NCBI RefSeq assembly: GCF_007993935.1
Contig: NZ_VITY01000004.1
Coordinates: forward strand, 578,766 to 642,765
Direction of reading: 5' to 3'
Length of the DNA stretch: 64,000 bases
DNA from: Bradyrhizobium macuxiense
GTDB taxonomy: Bacteria; Pseudomonadota; Alphaproteobacteria; Rhizobiales; Xanthobacteraceae
The position numbers were made by a program, and so were the translations under genes. The notes beneath the pieces were generated by a model. It saw only the letters and a list, made by a program, of their open reading frames with translations, had not been told where the DNA came from and searched no databases. Shown one piece after another: positions 1 through 7,579 of this stretch. Position 1 is the stretch's first letter; the number at the start of each line of letters is the position of its first letter.

Positions 1-1088
1 CAACGGCCTATCTGATGGCCGGCGTCTTCGATAGCCACCGAAGGTCATTGTTCGATGTGACGGCGATATCGATCGGCCCGAGCGACAGCTCGCCCATGCG
101 CCGCCGCCTCGAGAGCGCGTTCGAACACTTCCTCGATGCCGGACGGCTGAGCGACGCGGAGGTCGCAGCGAAAATAGCGGCTGCGGAGATCGATATCCTC
201 GTGGACCTGAAGGGCTTCACGAAGTCGGCGCGCACCAACATCTTTACCCGTCGCGCGGCGCCGATCCAGGTCAACTATCTGGGATATCCCGGCACCATGG
301 GTGCCGATTACATCGACTACATCATTGCCGATCCGACGGTGATCCCTCCTGCCGCGCAGCGCGACTATTCGGAGAAGGTCGTCTATCTGCCGGATTGCTA
401 CCAGCCCAACGATTCGAGGCGTCGCGTCGCGGAGACAACGCCCACCAGGGCGCAATGCGGACTTCCGGAGCAAGGCTTCGTCTTCTGCTGCTTCAACAAC
501 AACTACAAGATCACCCCCGACGTCTTCGATGTCTGGATGCGGATTCTGCGCAAGGTGCCGGGAAGTGTCCTCTGGCTGTTCGAGAGCAATGCCGCCGCGC
601 CAGCGAATTTGAAGCAGGAGGCGGAAAGGCGCGGCGTTGACGCCGCACGGATCGTGTTCGCCAGGAGCGTGCCGCTCCCGGATCATCTGGCCAGACACCG
701 GCTGGCGGACCTGTTTCTCGACACCTTGCCTTACAATGCGCACACCACGGCGAGCGACGCCCTATGGGCGGGTTTGCCGGTCTTGACCCGGATCGGCGAG
801 ACGTTTGCGGGCAGGGTGGCGGCGAGCCTGTTGAAGGCGATCGGCTTGCCGGAACTGATTACGGATAGTCCGGAGCGCTATGAAGGTCTGGCGATCGAGA
901 TCGCGCAGCGCCCGGAAATCCTCCAGGCCCTGAAGACGAAGCTCGCGGACAATCGCCTTCGCGCTCCCCTGTTCGATACAAAACGGTTCACCGAACAGAT
1001 CGAGGCGGCTTACCTCGCAATGCACGAGCGCTTCCAGGCTGGCCTGGCGCCCGATACGATCGTTGCGGAGGATCGCGCGAAGGCCTGA
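1..1088 (+). CDS. O-GlcNAc-transferase-type glycosyltransferase (family 41), C-terminal part
   Basis: The reading frame is open to the left edge of the window, so only the C-terminal ~361 residues are seen. The Met at position 15 is internal to the domain and is probably not the start. The segment resembles the catalytic half of SPINDLY/OGT-like proteins, which transfer a sugar from a nucleotide donor to protein Ser/Thr. Typical stretches are visible: VDLKGFT near the beginning, YLGYPGTMGADYIDYIIAD, LPDCYQPND, FCCFNNNYKI, and the donor-binding stretch LDTLPYNAHTTASDALWAGLPVLT. In bacteria such proteins usually carry N-terminal TPR repeats, which would lie outside the window. The substrate cannot be told from this fragment. 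Confidence 0.85.
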   Translation, partial: TAYLMAGVFDSHRRSLFDVTAISIGPSDSSPMRRRLESAFEHFLDAGRLSDAEVAAKIAAAEIDILVDLKGFTKSARTNIFTRRAAPIQVNYLGYPGTMGADYIDYIIADPTVIPPAAQRDYSEKVVYLPDCYQPNDSRRRVAETTPTRAQCGLPEQGFVFCCFNNNYKITPDVFDVWMRILRKVPGSVLWLFESNAAAPANLKQEAERRGVDAARIVFARSVPLPDHLARHRLADLFLDTLPYNAHTTASDALWAGLPVLTRIGETFAGRVAASLLKAIGLPELITDSPERYEGLAIEIAQRPEILQALKTKLADNRLRAPLFDTKRFTEQIEAAYLAMHERFQAGLAPDTIVAEDRAKA

Positions 1089-1178
1089 GCCTTGCCGCCC
1101 CGGGAAGTCAGGGCGGCCGGTCGCGCTGTGCATGCCCAAGTGTGCGTGGCCCGCGTGTGCGTGTCCGCGCCCGACGTC

Positions 1179-1616
1179 TCATCCGCCGGCATAGGCCCTG
1201 TCGAGGTCGGCGATCACGATCTTCTGCATCTTCAGCATCGCCTGCATGACGCGATCGGCGGCCTTGCGATCGGGATCGCCGAGGTAGCGGCTCAGTGCGG
1301 TTGGGATCACCTGCCAGGACAGGCCGAAGCGGTCCTTGAGCCAGCCGCAACGCGATTCCTGGCCGCCGTCGGTGAGCTTGTTCCAGAAGTAGTCCACCTG
1401 CTCCTGGGTCTCGACGCTGAGGAAGAACGACACCGCCTCGTTGAACTTGTGCTGTGGTCCGCCATTGAGCGCGTAGAACCGCTGGCCCTCGAGCTCGAAG
1501 CTCGCCATGAAGTCGCTGACGGTCTCGATCTCGGCGTTGGGGAACACCGATTTGTAGAAGGCGACAGCGTCGCGGACGTTGTTGTCGAGCCAGAGGAACG
1601 GCGTGATCGAAGGCAT
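1179..1616 (-). CDS. VOC-superfamily (PhnB/3-demethylubiquinone-methyltransferase-like) protein
   Basis: A 145-residue single-domain protein beginning MPSITPFLWLDNNVRDAVAFYKSVF, a hallmark of the PhnB-like branch of the vicinal-oxygen-chelate fold. The signature continues with a FELEGQRFYALNGGP stretch and WFLKDRFGLSWQVIP-type C-terminal residues. The start at 1616 was chosen because homologous proteins begin at this MPxITPFLWF-like motif; the open frame extends 35 codons further upstream in non-conserved sequence. Members of this family are often annotated as methyltransferase-like, but the biochemical role is generally unknown. It is separated from the MarR gene, read in the same direction, by about 160 bp. 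Confidence 0.85.
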   Translation of the reverse strand: MPSITPFLWLDNNVRDAVAFYKSVFPNAEIETVSDFMASFELEGQRFYALNGGPQHKFNEAVSFFLSVETQEQVDYFWNKLTDGGQESRCGWLKDRFGLSWQVIPTALSRYLGDPDRKAADRVMQAMLKMQKIVIADLDRAYAGG

Positions 1617-1776
1617 GGCGGATGTCCTCGCTAGTGAATCGGGTGGACCTAAAGCGCCCAGGCGCGAAGGCTGCGCCACGGGCGCGCCCAAAGGACGCAA
1701 AGGTCCGCCATATCCCGACATTTCCCTGCCGGTCTTTTTTCGGTGATTTTTGATCGTGGCGCCGTGCCGCGCCGCC

Positions 1777-2220
1777 TCAATTGGCGCTGCCGATCAGGCT
1801 TTCCAGCAGGCGCTTGAGCTCGGTGGTCGACTTGTCGCCGTAGCTCTCGACGATGTGCTCCTCCTGGCTCACCGCCAGCGAGTTGAGCCGGCGGCACAGC
1901 GCCTTGCCGCGGTCGGAGACGAACATCAGCACCTTGCGGCGATCCTTGGGGTCCTGGACGCGGTAGACCAGCGCGTCCGACACCATACGGTCGATCATCT
2001 TGGTCAGCGTCGGATGGTTGAGCAGCACGGCATCGGCGAGCTCGCCCATCGAATGGCCGTTGCCGTCGGACAGAACCTTCAGGATGCGCCACTGCTCGAC
2101 CGGCACGCCTTCCTTGGCCAGCCGCGTCTCCAACTGCCGGTTGATCTCCCGGTTGGCTTGCGCGAGCAGGTAGGTGAGGTGTTCGGTGATCGGGGAGTTT
2201 TCTTTCGGCGGTTTAGCCAC
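1777..2220 (-). CDS. MarR-family transcriptional regulator
   Basis: About 147 residues from a GTG codon at 2220; an in-frame ATG at 2286 would add 22 residues of unlikely sequence and would run into the operator region. The winged-helix core is clear: EQWRILKVLSDGNGHSMGELADAVLLNHPTLTKMIDRMVSDALVYRVQDPKDRRKVLMFVSDRGKAL shows the HTH and the wing with its D-x-R-R motif. MarR proteins bind palindromes as dimers and usually release DNA on binding small aromatic or other ligands. The gene is divergent from the amide-uptake locus, and a perfect palindrome lies between them, so it probably controls both. The ligand is unknown. Confidence 0.88.
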   Translation of the reverse strand: MAKPPKENSPITEHLTYLLAQANREINRQLETRLAKEGVPVEQWRILKVLSDGNGHSMGELADAVLLNHPTLTKMIDRMVSDALVYRVQDPKDRRKVLMFVSDRGKALCRRLNSLAVSQEEHIVESYGDKSTTELKRLLESLIGSAN

Positions 2221-2290
2221 GGCGTGAGACCTGGTTCCTGACCCGGTGAATGAATGTCCGGCAATGCATGCCATTTCTATATGCACTTCA

Positions 2291-2322
2291 ATTGTTGAAT
2301 ATTCAATATTTTCCCCTAGGAT
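2291..2322 (+). promoter_or_regulatory. Putative MarR operator overlapping a promoter of the amide locus
   Basis: A perfect 12-bp palindrome TTGAATATTCAA lies at 2295-2306, with an extended imperfect symmetry ATTG...CAATAT around it. Its left half can act as a -35 (TTGAAT, 2295-2300), followed after 16 bp by TAGGAT (2317-2322) as a -10. This fits a repressor site that blocks the promoter of the downstream binding-protein gene. The pairing with the adjacent MarR gene is inferred from position and symmetry only. Confidence 0.55.
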
Positions 2323-2398
2323 ATTCCCCCAACCAAAGGGCGGATGCCGCGACCGCCCGCTGGCTGCGTTGCGTATTGCTTCCCAGACAGGAGTTGGC

Positions 2399-3580
2399 GT
2401 GCTCTCGACGGTCTCTTACCAGGCGTATGGCGGCTTGCCCGTCGCGCCGCTGCACCTGTTTCGAAGTCCGTCGTCCTGCGCGGCCGATCTCGCTTTGACC
2501 GTCAAGCCGGGCTCCTCGCGCCGCGGCGGCACCGACAGCAAGCTCCGGATCGGCAATTTCATCACCTTCTCCGGCGCGCCCGGAATCTGGGGGCCGATCT
2601 CCGCCAACAGCGTCATGCTGGCCGTCGCCGAGATCAACCGGCGCGGCGGCATCCGCGGCCGCGAGGTCGAACTGTCGATGTACGACGCCGGCGGGCCGAT
2701 CGACGAGGTGGTGCGCCGCGCTGAGCGGGCGATCGCGTTCGACGAGATCGACGTGATCATGGGCTCGCATATCTCTGCGGTGCGCCTTGCGCTGCGCAAG
2801 GTCACGAGCGGCCGCATCCCCTATGTCTACACGCCGGTCTATGAGGGCGGCGAGCGGACGCCCGGCGTAATGGCGATCGGCGAGACGCCGCGGGCCGAAA
2901 GCCGGCCGGCGATCCACTGGCTCACCGAGGTCAAGAAGGCGCAGCGCTGGTACCTGATCGGCAGCGACTATGTCTGGCCCTGGCAATCGCATCGCGCGGT
3001 GAAGCGCTACATCAAGGAGGCCGGCGGCCAGGTGGTCGGCGAGGAGTTCGTGCCGCTCGGCGAGGACGATCACGAGCCGCATCTGGCGCGGATCCGCGCC
3101 GCAAGGCCCGATGTCGTGCTGATCACCCTGATCGGGACCGACAGCATCACCTTCAACCGCGCCTTCGCCGAGGCCGGGCTCGCCGCCACCACGCTGCGCT
3201 ATGCGGGCGCGATGGACGAGACCGTGCTGCTCGGCATCGGTCCGGATGCAACCGAGAACCTGTTCTGCGCCTCCGGCTATTTCGGCTGCGTCGGCTCGCG
3301 CGCCAATGACGAGTTCCAGACCAGCTACCGCGCGATGTTCGGGGCGCATGCGCCACCGATCGGCTCGGTCGGGCAGTCGAACTATGAGGGGATGCGCTTC
3401 CTCGAAGCGGCGGCCAACCGGGCTCGCTCGCTGTCGATCGGTCCGTTGTCTGCTGCGGCGCGGAACCTCGTCTACGGCGGTGCACGCGGCAGCGTGACCA
3501 TTCGTGACGGCCGCGCCGAAATGCCGATCTATCTTGCCGAAGCCGACGGTCTCGACTTCAATCTGATCAAGACGATCTAG
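2399..3580 (+). CDS. AmiC/UrtA-like amide-binding protein, copy 1
   Basis: 393 residues if translation starts at GTG 2399, which has a good ribosome site (AGACAGGAG) 7 bp upstream. The next gene starts with the same leader-GTG arrangement and a product of the same length, which supports this choice over upstream ATGs. The fold is a type I periplasmic-binding protein of the AmiC/amide-urea group: RIGNFITFSGAPGIWGP, IPYVYTPVYEGGERTPG and LIGSDYVWPWQSH correspond to characteristic AmiC/UrtA segments. No clear hydrophobic signal peptide is seen: the first ~55 residues are polar or mixed. It may therefore be a cytoplasmic amide sensor like Pseudomonas AmiC rather than an exported transport protein. 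It is the first gene of the putative operon. Confidence 0.85.
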   Translation: MLSTVSYQAYGGLPVAPLHLFRSPSSCAADLALTVKPGSSRRGGTDSKLRIGNFITFSGAPGIWGPISANSVMLAVAEINRRGGIRGREVELSMYDAGGPIDEVVRRAERAIAFDEIDVIMGSHISAVRLALRKVTSGRIPYVYTPVYEGGERTPGVMAIGETPRAESRPAIHWLTEVKKAQRWYLIGSDYVWPWQSHRAVKRYIKEAGGQVVGEEFVPLGEDDHEPHLARIRAARPDVVLITLIGTDSITFNRAFAEAGLAATTLRYAGAMDETVLLGIGPDATENLFCASGYFGCVGSRANDEFQTSYRAMFGAHAPPIGSVGQSNYEGMRFLEAAANRARSLSIGPLSAAARNLVYGGARGSVTIRDGRAEMPIYLAEADGLDFNLIKTI

Positions 3581-3645
3581 CTTGGCACCGTCGTCCGCGA
3601 GGGCGATGCCGTGGGGCGGCGTGCCGGTGCCAGACAGGAGCAGGT

Positions 3646-4830
3646 GTGCATTCGACGCTCAACGTCACGGCAAGAGACCTTCCGTTCCCGCCATCCCTGC
3701 TGTTCAGGAACCTGGCGTCGGCGGCGTCGGATCGCGTGCTTGCGCCGATGGATCGTGGCGGATTCGGTCCACGCGGTGCGCGCAACCGGCTGCGGATCGC
3801 AGGCTTCGTCTGCTGCTCCGGTTCGCCCGGGATGTGGGGGCCCGCCGCGACCTCGACCGCGCAACTCGCCGTTAGCGACATCAACCGGCGCGGCGGCATC
3901 CTCGGCCGCGAGATCGAGTTCTCGGTCTACGACGCCGGCGGGCCGATCGAGGATGTGCTGGACCGCGCCGAGCAGGCGATCGCGTCCGACGAGGTCGATC
4001 TCATCATGGGCATGCACACCAGCAGGGTGCGTGTCGCGTTGCGCGGCCTCATCACTCGCAGCAGGATCCCCTACATCTACACACCGGTCTATGAGGGCGG
4101 CGAGCGGACGCCGGGCGTGATTGCGATCGGCGAGACCCCGCGCTGGCAGAACCGGCCGTCGATCCACTGGCTGGCCGAGGCCAAGCGCGCCTCGCGCTGG
4201 TACCTGATCGGCAGCGACTATGTCTGGCCGTGGCAGTCGCACCGCGCGGTGAAGCGCTACATCAAGGAGACCGGCGGCCTCGTGGTCGGCGAGGAGTTCG
4301 TGCCGGTCGGCGAGGACGATCACGAGGCGGCGCTGGAACGGATCCGCGCCGCGAAGCCCGATGTCGTGCTGATCTCGCTGATCGGCACCGACAGCGTGAC
4401 CTTCAACCGCGCCTTCGCCGACGCCGGGCTCGCCGCCACCACGCTGCGCTTTGCCGGCTGTTTCGACGAAACCGCACTGCTCGGCATCGGCGCCGACAAG
4501 ACCGAGAACCTGTTCTGCGCCTCCGGCTATTTCCCCTCGGTCGGCTCGCAGGCCGGCGACGATTTCAGGGACCGCTATCGCGCGATGTTCGGGGCGTTCG
4601 CGCCGCCGGTCGGATCGTGCGGCGAGTCCGCCTATGAAGGCTTCTGCCTGTTGGAAGCTGCCGCCAATCGCGCCGGTACACTGGACATGCGGCCACTGCT
4701 TGCGGCGGCGGACAACCTGGTCTATCGCGGCCCGCGCGGTCCGGTCACGGTGCGCAGCGGCCACGCCAGGATGCCGATGTATCTTGCGGAAGCCGACGGC
4801 CTCGACTTCAGGGTGATCAAGGCGATCTGA
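3646..4830 (+). CDS. AmiC/UrtA-like amide-binding protein, copy 2 (tandem paralogue)
   Basis: 394 residues from GTG 3646, with CAGACAGGAG just upstream. It is a full-length tandem duplicate of the preceding gene: long shared runs include YVWPWQSHRAVKRYIKE, the EGGERTPGV segment and GTDSxTFNRAF. The two copies differ mainly in the first ~50 residues and in positions around the putative ligand pocket (for example RAESRPAIHW versus RWQNRPSIHW, AMDETVLLG versus CFDETALLG). Like copy 1 it lacks a recognisable signal peptide. Two retained copies suggest different ligand preference or a hetero-complex. This is inference; neither ligand nor location is shown by sequence alone. Confidence 0.85.
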   Translation: MHSTLNVTARDLPFPPSLLFRNLASAASDRVLAPMDRGGFGPRGARNRLRIAGFVCCSGSPGMWGPAATSTAQLAVSDINRRGGILGREIEFSVYDAGGPIEDVLDRAEQAIASDEVDLIMGMHTSRVRVALRGLITRSRIPYIYTPVYEGGERTPGVIAIGETPRWQNRPSIHWLAEAKRASRWYLIGSDYVWPWQSHRAVKRYIKETGGLVVGEEFVPVGEDDHEAALERIRAAKPDVVLISLIGTDSVTFNRAFADAGLAATTLRFAGCFDETALLGIGADKTENLFCASGYFPSVGSQAGDDFRDRYRAMFGAFAPPVGSCGESAYEGFCLLEAAANRAGTLDMRPLLAAADNLVYRGPRGPVTVRSGHARMPMYLAEADGLDFRVIKAI

Positions 4831-4850
4831 GTGGCGGTGACGCTTTGGCC

Positions 4851-4971
4851 GTCATTGCGAGGAGCGAAAGCGACGAAGCAATCCATTGTCCCGTTCTGCC
4901 GAGCCATGGATTGCTTCGCGGAGCCTGTCATCCGGCGGCGCTTCGCGCTGACCGGGTGGCTCGCAATGACG
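4851..4971. repeat. Palindromic intergenic repeat, family D (GTCATTGCGAGGAGCG type)
   Basis: GTCATTGCGAGGAGCG with GAAGCAATCCAT on the left is mirrored by ATGGATTGCTTCGC and CTCGCAATGAC on the right. The right arm is interrupted by about 35 bp. Repeats of this sequence are widespread between genes in Bradyrhizobium-type genomes (from memory). Only one copy was noticed in this window. Confidence 0.75.
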
Positions 4972-5039
4972 AGGGCAGAGGTCTAAGACTCTCCGACCCA
5001 CGAGGCGACAGCCTCGGTGAGCGATCTGTGAAATAATAC

Positions 5040-5067
5040 TTGAAAAGGAAAATATTTCCGTTTTCAA
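5040..5067. promoter_or_regulatory. 28-bp AT-rich inverted repeat upstream of the amidase gene
   Basis: The outer arms TTGAAAA (5040-5046) and TTTTCAA (5061-5067) flank the inner arms GGAAA and TTTCC around ATA, making a near-symmetric dyad about 100 bp upstream of the amidase start. It shares TTGAA/TTCAA half-sites with the MarR palindrome at 2295 but with different spacing. It is a candidate operator for the amidase-transporter half of the locus. Confidence 0.45.
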
Positions 5068-5165
5068 TACAGCAACGGGGTGAGCGGTTCGCGCGGCGTC
5101 AACGCGCAGCTCGCTGCCCTGCGCCGAGGGATCAGATCCAAGATCAAAAACTTCAGGAGAGCGCC

Positions 5166-6680
5166 GTGACCGTCGTCCTTCCCACGCCAACGCAACTTCG
5201 TGCCGTCGCCGAGCAGTGCGGCCTGTCTCTCACCGATGAGGACGTGGCCTCGTTCCGCGGCCTGATGCAGGGCTCGATCGAGGCCTACAACCTCGTCGCC
5301 ACGATGCCGGACGAACTGCCCGAGGTGAAATATCCGCGCACGCCCGGCTATCGCCCGGCGCCGGAAGAGAACAAGCACAACGCCTGGTATCGCAAGTCGA
5401 CGGTCAAAGGCGCGGCCTCCGGCAAGCTCAAGGGCAAGACGGTGGCGCTGAAGGACAACATCATGCTGGCCGGCGTGCCGATGACCAACGGCTCGTCGAC
5501 GCTGGAAGGCTACATCCCCGACTTCGACGCCACCATTGTCACCCGCATGCTCGATGCCGGCGCGGAGATCGCCGGCAAGACCCACTGCGAACATTTCTGC
5601 CTGTCCGGCGGCAGCCACACCGGCTCCTACGGGGCGGTGCACAATCCGCACAAGATGGGCTATTCGGCCGGCGGCTCGTCGTCAGGCTCCGGCGTCGTCG
5701 TTGCGCTCGGCGAGGTCGACATGGCGATCGGCGGCGACCAGGGCGGCTCGATCCGCATGCCGTCCTCGTTCTGCGGCACCTACGGCATGAAGCCGACCTG
5801 GGGTCTCGTGCCCTACACCGGCATCATGCCGATCGAGATTTACGTCGACCACACCGGCCCGATGACCGCGACCGTGGAAGACAATGCGCTGCTGCTCGAG
5901 GTGCTGGCCGGCGACGACGGCTATGATCCGCGCATCAAGGCGCCGAAGGTCGAGGACTACACCAAGGCGCTCGGCAAGGGTGTCAAGGGCATGAAGATCG
6001 GCATCCTCAAGGAAGGCTTTGAGCAGCCGACCGCGGAAGCCGCGGTGAATGAGAGCGTGCGCGAGGCGGCCAAGCGCCTCAAGGATCTCGGCGCGTCGGT
6101 CGAGAATGTCTCGATCCCGATGCATATGGCGGGCGGCGCGATCTGGACCCCGATCGGCACCGAAGGCCTGACCCAGACCATGATGTTCGGCGACGGCTAT
6201 GGCCTCAGCCGCGGCGACCTCTATTCCACCTCGCTGATGGATTTCCATCGCGGCTGGCGCCGCCAGGCGGATTCGCTGTCCGAGACCACCAAGCTGTTCA
6301 TGATGCTCGGCACCTACATCAACAACAATTTCGGTCCGCGCTTCTACGGCAAGGCGCTCAACATCTCCCGAAGGCTCGCCGCGGCCTACGACAAGGCGTT
6401 CAAGGACTACGATCTGCTGCTGATGCCGACCACGCCGATGAAGGCGACGAAACTGCCCGAGGCCAATGCCAGCCGCGAGGAATATGTCGCCCGCGCGCTG
6501 GAGATGATCTCCAACACCGCGCCGTTCGACATCACCCATCACCCGGCGATGTCGCTGCCCTGCGGCATGGTCGACGGATTGCCGGTCGGCCTGATGCTGG
6601 TCGGCCGGATGTTCGAGGAGAGCACCATCTATCGCGCCGCGCACGCCTTCGAGCAGGCCGGCGACTGGAAGAAGATGTGA
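5166..6680 (+). CDS. Amidase-signature hydrolase
   Basis: 504 residues from GTG 5166, which has AGGAG six bases upstream; the longer open frame to 5040 overlaps the inverted repeat and was rejected. The protein is a member of the amidase signature family with the Ser-cisSer-Lys triad visible: Lys96 in VALKDNIML, the GGSSSGSG loop (Ser172/173) and the nucleophile Ser195 in GGSIRMPSS. These enzymes hydrolyse amides to carboxylate plus ammonia. It lacks a signal peptide and so acts in the cytoplasm. It sits between the AmiC-like genes and the Liv-type importer, which suggests that the imported compound is an amide used as nitrogen or carbon source. The exact substrate is unknown. Confidence 0.92.
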   Translation: MTVVLPTPTQLRAVAEQCGLSLTDEDVASFRGLMQGSIEAYNLVATMPDELPEVKYPRTPGYRPAPEENKHNAWYRKSTVKGAASGKLKGKTVALKDNIMLAGVPMTNGSSTLEGYIPDFDATIVTRMLDAGAEIAGKTHCEHFCLSGGSHTGSYGAVHNPHKMGYSAGGSSSGSGVVVALGEVDMAIGGDQGGSIRMPSSFCGTYGMKPTWGLVPYTGIMPIEIYVDHTGPMTATVEDNALLLEVLAGDDGYDPRIKAPKVEDYTKALGKGVKGMKIGILKEGFEQPTAEAAVNESVREAAKRLKDLGASVENVSIPMHMAGGAIWTPIGTEGLTQTMMFGDGYGLSRGDLYSTSLMDFHRGWRRQADSLSETTKLFMMLGTYINNNFGPRFYGKALNISRRLAAAYDKAFKDYDLLLMPTTPMKATKLPEANASREEYVARALEMISNTAPFDITHHPAMSLPCGMVDGLPVGLMLVGRMFEESTIYRAAHAFEQAGDWKKM

Positions 6681-6716
6681 GGCGCCGCTTGTCGCAGACC
6701 GGAGGGATCGAACACC

Positions 6717-7574
6717 ATGGCTAGCACCTTCGCCGCGGTGTTCGAGATCGTGAGCTTCGGCGCCATCATCGTGCTGGTCGTGCTCGGGCTCGGCATCATC
6801 GCCAGCATGATGGGCATCTTCAACTTCGCGCAGGGCGAGTTCGTCCTGCTCGGGGCCTATGTGACCTACCTGGCCTATGCTCATGGCGCGCCGGTCTGGG
6901 CCGGCATGGTCGCGGCCCCCTTCGTGGTCGGCGCGATCGGCTTCGTGCTGGAGGCGCTGATCATCCGGCGCTTCTACGCCGCGCCGATCGTGGCGATGCT
7001 CGGCACCTATGCGCTCGGCCTCATCATCCGCGAAAGCGTCCGCGGGCTGATCGGCGGCTTCTACCTCACGGTGCCGGAGCCGATCGGCGGTTCGATCGAC
7101 CTTGGTTCGGTCCACATCTCGGCCTGGCGCTTCACCATCATCGTGATCACGCTGCTGGTGATGGGCGCCTGCTATCTGCTGCTGGCGCGCACCAGCTTCG
7201 GGCTGCGGGTCCGCGCCACGCTGGAGAACCCGGCACTGGCGCGCGCCTCGGGCATCTCGACGCCCCTGATCTACGGCGCGACCTTTGCGTTCGGCGCGGC
7301 GCTGGCCGGGCTCGCCGGCGCGTTGATCGTGCCGGTATTCAGCCTGTTTGCCGATCTCGGCATCCGCTTTTTGATCCAGGGCTTCGTTGCCGTGATGGTC
7401 GGCGGGGTCGGGTCCTTCATCGGTCCGGTCGCTGGCGCCGGCGTGATCGGCACGCTCAGCGCGGCGCTGCCATGGGTCATGTCGCCCGTCGTCGCCGACG
7501 TGCTCGTCTTCGTGCTCGCCATCGCCTTCATCAAATTCCGGCCGCAAGGCCTCATTGCTGGGAAAGGGGTCTAA
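6717..7574 (+). CDS. Branched-chain/urea-type ABC transporter permease (LivH/UrtB-like)
   Basis: 285 residues, almost wholly hydrophobic with about eight membrane segments. The early motif MGIFNFAQGEFVLLGAYVTYLAY is typical of LivH/UrtB permeases, as is the late VAVMVGGVGSFIGPVAGAGVIG segment. It forms one half of the membrane channel of the importer encoded by the following genes. It starts 36 bp after the amidase stop with GGAGG 11 bp upstream, so it is very probably co-transcribed with it. Confidence 0.92.
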   Translation: MASTFAAVFEIVSFGAIIVLVVLGLGIIASMMGIFNFAQGEFVLLGAYVTYLAYAHGAPVWAGMVAAPFVVGAIGFVLEALIIRRFYAAPIVAMLGTYALGLIIRESVRGLIGGFYLTVPEPIGGSIDLGSVHISAWRFTIIVITLLVMGACYLLLARTSFGLRVRATLENPALARASGISTPLIYGATFAFGAALAGLAGALIVPVFSLFADLGIRFLIQGFVAVMVGGVGSFIGPVAGAGVIGTLSAALPWVMSPVVADVLVFVLAIAFIKFRPQGLIAGKGV

Positions 7575-7579
7575 TCACC

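Noticed and set aside
4851..4971. Family D element as a riboswitch or terminator for the amide locus
   Set aside because: Its arms match a known widespread type of intergenic repeat and there is no T tract.
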